Assembly (NCBI GenBank): GCA_028276215.1
Contig: JAPYWT010000076.1
Coordinates: 1-8,813, forward strand
Length of the DNA stretch: 8,813 bases
From: Thermoflexus sp.
GTDB taxonomy: Bacteria > Chloroflexota > Anaerolineae > B4-G1 > DUEL01
Reading direction: 5' to 3'
Positions 5,913 to 8,813 of this stretch are shown in pieces. A model generated the notes under the pieces. The model saw nothing but the letters and a program-made list of their open reading frames with translations. It ran no database searches and was not told the origin of the DNA. The position numbers and the translations under genes are program-made. Every line of letters begins with the position of its first letter. Position 1 is the stretch's first letter.

Positions 5913-6877
5913 TCCAGCCACCTCCGCAGGAACGGGAACCGGCGGCGCAGCCAGCCGATCAGGCCCGCCGGGATGAAGAGCACAATCAGGAGCAACGCCA
6001 GTCCGGCGAAGGCCAGGTGCAGGCTCTTGAAGAGGGGACTGGTCAACAGATACCCCCGCAGCCGTTCGTAGGCCGCCGCACCCAGGACGGGGCCCAGGAT
6101 GGTCCCGTTGCCCCCCAGCATAATCATCACCAGCACTTCAATGGACATTTGGAGGCGAAAGGCGTCCCCCGGCTCCACGTTGCCGTTCTTGAAGAAGAAC
6201 AGGGTACCGATGATGCCGGGGAAGAATGCGGAGACGACGTAGGCCAGCGTTTTGGCCGTCGGGGCCCGGACGCCCATCACCATCGCCGCGTCCTCGTCCT
6301 CCCGGATGGCCAGGAGGCCCAGGCCGAAGCGGGAGTTCTTGATCCAGTAACTCAACCCGACCACGATCAGCGTGGTAAGGACCATCAGGGTGTAGGTGAG
6401 CCAGAGGGCCTGGGGCGCACCGCCGTACTCCCGATAGACGGCAAAATTGACGAAGAGGCCGGTGGGGCCGCCGAAGGGGCCGAAGTTGTTCACGAAGGCC
6501 CGCGCCGCCTCGTTGATCCCGATGGTCGCCAGGGCGAAATACGCCCCCCGCAGCCGCAGGACCGCCAGCCCCAGCAGGGCCGCCAGCAGCGCGGAGGCCA
6601 GCCCTCCCGCCAGGGCCGCCGGAATCAGATGCCAGCCGTGCTGGCTGATGAGGTAGAAGCCGGTGTAGCCCCCCAGCCCGAAGAAGACGATGTGCCCGAA
6701 GTTGACGTAGCCGGTATAGCCCATCAGGATGTTCAGGCTGGAGGCCAGCGCGACGTACATCAGAAGGGTGAACATCATCTCGCGGAGGGTGTCTTTCCGG
6801 AGGACCAGGGCGACCCCTCCGCCCACCAGAACCAGCAGGAGAGGGAGCCAGAAACCGGGTTGACGCCAGGGCTTCAT
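5909..6877 (-). CDS. livM: Branched-chain amino acid-type ABC transporter permease LivM
   Basis: This is one of the two membrane channel subunits, 322 residues, typical for LivM. Hydrophobic segments suggest about 8 to 10 membrane passes, among them 10-26, 34-53, 59-78, 84-108, 158-178, 211-230, 245-270 and 287-309. Family marks include the MGYTGYVNFGHIVFFGLGGY stretch (52-71), the cytoplasmic AIREDEDAAMVMG loop (190-202), which contacts the ATPase, and LGGNGTILGPVLGA (254-267). The frame stays open far upstream to 7774, but that part is the livH gene read in another frame; ATG 6877 is chosen because AGGAG at 6885-6889 lies 7 bases upstream and the ATGA overlap with the livH stop is exact. 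The last residues (FLRRWLE) overlap the livG start. Confidence 0.95.
   Translation of the reverse strand: MKPWRQPGFWLPLLLVLVGGGVALVLRKDTLREMMFTLLMYVALASSLNILMGYTGYVNFGHIVFFGLGGYTGFYLISQHGWHLIPAALAGGLASALLAALLGLAVLRLRGAYFALATIGINEAARAFVNNFGPFGGPTGLFVNFAVYREYGGAPQALWLTYTLMVLTTLIVVGLSYWIKNSRFGLGLLAIREDEDAAMVMGVRAPTAKTLAYVVSAFFPGIIGTLFFFKNGNVEPGDAFRLQMSIEVLVMIMLGGNGTILGPVLGAAAYERLRGYLLTSPLFKSLHLAFAGLALLLIVLFIPAGLIGWLRRRFPFLRRWLE
5921..5925 (-). promoter_or_regulatory. Ribosome binding site of livG
   Basis: On the minus strand this reads GGAGG, 8 bases before ATG 5912. It lies within the end of livM and rules out the GTG at 5919-5921 as the start. Confidence 0.75.
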
Positions 6878-7734
6878 GTCCGTGCTCCTAAGAGGCCGCT
6901 GGGGCGGATGAGGAGGATGAGGACGAACAGGGTGAACTCCACCACCGGGACCCAACTGACCGGCAGGGCGATAGGGATGAGCCCCTCCATCGCGCCCAGG
7001 ATGAGGCCGCCCAGGAGGGCTCCCAGGGGGTTCCCCAGCCCGCCCAGGACGCAGATGACGAAGGATTTGGACTGGTAGCCGCTGCCGCTGAGGATGGTGA
7101 AGGGGAAGAAGGTGGTGATGAGCCCCCCGGCCAGCGCGGCCAGCATCGTGCCGATGCCGAAACTGAGGGCCAGCACCTGCGCGGAGGGGATGCTCATCAG
7201 TTCCGCCGCCGCGCGGTTGTTGGCGACGGCGCGGATGGCCTTCCCCGGACGGGTCCGGTAGAGGAACAGGTACAGGGCGGCGGTGATGAGGAGGGCCGCC
7301 AGGGCCGCGGTCAGGCGGGTCCCCGGCAGGGCCAGCACCCCCGCCCGCACCGTCCCCAGCGAGAAGTCCACGTTGTAGAGGGACGTCGTGAAGACGGCGG
7401 TCCCGATGCCGATGACCATCATATTGACGGCGAACGTCGCCAGCAGGCTGGAGAGGTAGGGAGCGTTGATGATGCGGTGGACCGCCACCCCGTAGACCAG
7501 AAAGCCGAAGAGCAGACTGGCGGGGGCCATCAGCAAAATCGCCAGGTAGGGATTCAGCCCCAGGTGGGTGAAGAGCAGGTAGGTCCCGAACATCCCCAGG
7601 GCCATAATGGCCCCGTGGCTGAGGTTGATGACCCGCATCACGCCCCAGATCAGGCTCAGGCCCATCGCGGCCAGTCCGTAGACGAATCCCAGGAGGATGC
7701 CGTCCACCAGCGAGGCGAGGATTTGGGCAAGCAT
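6874..7734 (-). CDS. livH: Branched-chain amino acid-type ABC transporter permease LivH
   Basis: This is the other channel subunit, 286 residues, a normal LivH length. About 8 hydrophobic segments are visible, including 10-30, 41-58, 64-84, 95-116, 140-160, 185-212, 226-250 and 260-277. Family marks are WGVMRVINLSHGAIMALG (30-47), the GKAIRAVANNRAAAELMSI loop (164-182) that docks on the ATPase, and VLGGLGNPLGALLGGLILG (229-247). The frame is open back to 7950, inside livK, but ATG 7734 is chosen since the protein then starts as LivH does (MLAQILASLVDGILLG) and AGGAGG lies just before it. Its TGA overlaps the livM ATG. The gap to livK (64 bases) is the only intergenic space in the operon and contains a hairpin. 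Confidence 0.95.
   Translation of the reverse strand: MLAQILASLVDGILLGFVYGLAAMGLSLIWGVMRVINLSHGAIMALGMFGTYLLFTHLGLNPYLAILLMAPASLLFGFLVYGVAVHRIINAPYLSSLLATFAVNMMVIGIGTAVFTTSLYNVDFSLGTVRAGVLALPGTRLTAALAALLITAALYLFLYRTRPGKAIRAVANNRAAAELMSIPSAQVLALSFGIGTMLAALAGGLITTFFPFTILSGSGYQSKSFVICVLGGLGNPLGALLGGLILGAMEGLIPIALPVSWVPVVEFTLFVLILLIRPSGLLGART
6885..6889 (-). promoter_or_regulatory. Ribosome binding site of livM
   Basis: On the minus strand this reads AGGAG with a 7-base spacer to ATG 6877. It fixes the livM start against the much longer open frame and lies within the last codons of livH. Confidence 0.75.
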
Positions 7735-7738
7735 CGCG

Positions 7739-7744
7739 CCTCCT
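7739..7744 (-). promoter_or_regulatory. Ribosome binding site of livH
   Basis: On the minus strand this reads AGGAGG, a full Shine-Dalgarno match, with a short 4-base spacer before ATG 7734. It supports that start over the upstream extension and lies 11 bases downstream of the intercistronic hairpin. Confidence 0.75.
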
Positions 7745-7754
7745 GTCGCAAATA

Positions 7755-7789
7755 GAGGCCTGCCAGGTCTCCACGACCTGGCAGGCCTC
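7755..7789 (-). repeat. 15-bp hairpin between livK and livH
   Basis: Arms 7755-7769 and 7775-7789 are exact reverse complements with a 5-base TCCAC loop. The core TGCCAGG...CCTGGCA matches the hairpin at 4151-4184. It begins 9 bases after the livK stop and ends 11 bases before the livH ribosome site. By analogy with the REP element between malE and malF of E. coli, it may protect the 3' end of the livK message, or partly stop transcription, so that more binding protein than permease is made. That role is inferred only from position. Confidence 0.88.
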
Positions 7790-7798
7790 CCGTCCCCG

Positions 7799-8813
7799 CT
7801 ACCGGGACAGTGGGTAGAGGGCTTCCGCCGACTTGGCCTCGGCGGGCCAGACCACCTGCTTGACCAGGTTGCCGGCCGCGTCCTTCTGCCACTGGATGTA
7901 GACCATCTGGTGGGCAATCTGGAGGCCGTGGGCCTCGGCGGAGGTGTCAAACTGGATGGCCCCGTAGAAGGTCATGATGGCCATCCCGTCCAGCGCGGCC
8001 TTGACCTTCTCGGTCTCCAGGGAGCCGGCGGTCTCTATGGCCTTCTGGAGGATGAGGCCCGCAGCGTAGCCGCCCGCGCTGTGGTAGGAGGGGTCTTCGT
8101 TGAATTTGGCCTTATAGGCGGAGACGAACTCCTCCACCGTGGGGCCGTACCACTCCAGCCCGGCGGCCTTGGCCGCGTCGGGGGTGTACTTGGCCTGGGG
8201 TTCCCACTGGCTCGGCCCGACGATGCCCGGCGCCGCGTCCCCCAGTTCGGCGAACTTCGGCTCCGGCGGGGCCACCAGCAGCGCGATGAACTTCACCGGC
8301 ACGCCCTTCTCGTGCAACTGGCGGGCGAAGGTGCTGCCGTCGGCGAAGTGGCCGCCGCCCATAATCGCTTCCGTCCCGGCGGGAATCTTGTTGATGAAGG
8401 GCGCGAAGTCCGCCGTGCCGCTGTCGTAGCCCTCGTAGAGGACAATCTCATACCCCTTACCCTCGCCGTAGGCCTTGGCCGCATCGCAGACGTCCGTGGA
8501 GAACTTGTCGTTCTCGTGGATGATGGCGACCTTCTTGACGGCGGGGTCCAGGGCGGCCAGCAGGTCAAACGCGCCCGTCAGATAGCGGCTGGCCGGGGTG
8601 TAGGTCTGGTAGACCAGGGTGTACCCCTTCTTGTAGGTGCTGTCGGAGGCGGCGCCGGTGGTGATCATAATCTTGCCGTACTGCTCGGCGATGACCGCCG
8701 CCGCGTCCGCCAGGCCGCTGGAGTAGGGGCTGATCAGGAAGTCCGCCTTGTCCTCGTTGATCAGACGGGTGTAGAGTTCCTGCACCCGGTCCTTGTTGCT
8801 CTCGTCGTCGTAG
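7799..8813 (-). CDS. livK: ABC transporter substrate-binding protein LivK-like, N-terminus outside window
   Basis: This is the extracellular solute-binding subunit (Peripla_BP_6 / type 1 periplasmic binding fold) that delivers substrate to LivHM. The window holds the C-terminal 337 or so residues; the frame is still open at the right edge, so the signal peptide and first strands are missing. The first visible residues YDDESNKDRVQELYTRLI match the usual D-D-x-S...A/V-x-LYxxLI motif of the family, followed by DFLISPYSSGLADAAAVIAEQ. The GTG at 8783-8785 codes for the V in DRVQ and is not the start. GGYAAGLILQKAIETAGS is the usual ligand-lobe helix. The C-terminus ends ...SAEALYPLSR with TAG at 7799-7801. 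Residues that would fix the ligand cannot be read with confidence, so branched-chain amino acids, other amino acids or amides are all possible. Confidence 0.93.
   Translation of the reverse strand, partial: YDDESNKDRVQELYTRLINEDKADFLISPYSSGLADAAAVIAEQYGKIMITTGAASDSTYKKGYTLVYQTYTPASRYLTGAFDLLAALDPAVKKVAIIHENDKFSTDVCDAAKAYGEGKGYEIVLYEGYDSGTADFAPFINKIPAGTEAIMGGGHFADGSTFARQLHEKGVPVKFIALLVAPPEPKFAELGDAAPGIVGPSQWEPQAKYTPDAAKAAGLEWYGPTVEEFVSAYKAKFNEDPSYHSAGGYAAGLILQKAIETAGSLETEKVKAALDGMAIMTFYGAIQFDTSAEAHGLQIAHQMVYIQWQKDAAGNLVKQVVWPAEAKSAEALYPLSR

Noticed and set aside
5909..7774. 621-residue version of LivM
   Set aside because: The added N-terminus is livH read in the wrong frame; ATG 6877 has a ribosome site and an ATGA overlap.
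8783..8785. GTG as the start of livK
   Set aside because: The frame is open to the window edge and the residues before it (YDDESNKDR) match the conserved family motif, so the gene is truncated.

Overview
The window is two compositionally different pieces of DNA meeting at a heptanucleotide repeat array. Bases 1 to about 1540 are AT-leaning and carry two genes I cannot name: the end of a soluble-looking protein whose true start lies upstream of the window, and a small exported Cys-rich protein with a Gly/Pro linker. The style of the second (signal peptide, cysteine knot-like block, PTPT/poly-Gly linker) recalls exported proteins of Patescibacteria (CPR), but this is a weak impression. From about 1690 to the end the DNA is strongly GC-rich. 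Its gene content, GGAGG ribosome sites and many palindromic intergenic repeats fit a Chloroflexota (Anaerolineae-like) genome; this assignment is inferred from recall, not from a search.

Layout. 1-1149: 3' part of an unknown gene (+). 1166-1194: good sigma70-type promoter placed so that the next gene would be leaderless. 1202-1633: small secreted protein whose C-terminus runs into the repeats. 1549-1723: 25 contiguous 7-bp units. 1688-4151: two-gene 2-oxoacid:ferredoxin oxidoreductase operon (+): alpha subunit, then a beta subunit fused to a gamma domain. 4152-4446: convergent intergenic region filled with three kinds of palindromic repeat. 4447-8813: branched-chain/polar amino acid-type ABC transporter operon (-), transcribed in the order livK (partial), livH, livM, livG, livF, with 4-bp ATGA overlaps at livH/livM, livM/livG and livG/livF.

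How the genes may work together. LivK binds an amino acid outside the membrane, LivH and LivM form the channel and LivG and LivF power it. The oxidoreductase turns a 2-oxoacid plus CoA into acyl-CoA, CO2 and reduced ferredoxin. If its substrate is a branched-chain 2-oxoacid, the two operons would belong to one amino acid fermentation route, but the sequence does not fix the substrate and no aminotransferase or ferredoxin subunit is present.

The most notable things are the abrupt composition change at the heptamer array (real transfer or assembly chimera), repeats that supply start or stop codons of neighbouring genes, a perfect 23-bp hairpin inside the oxidoreductase operon, the beta-gamma fusion, and a hairpin between livK and livH. 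I found no convincing new biological system.
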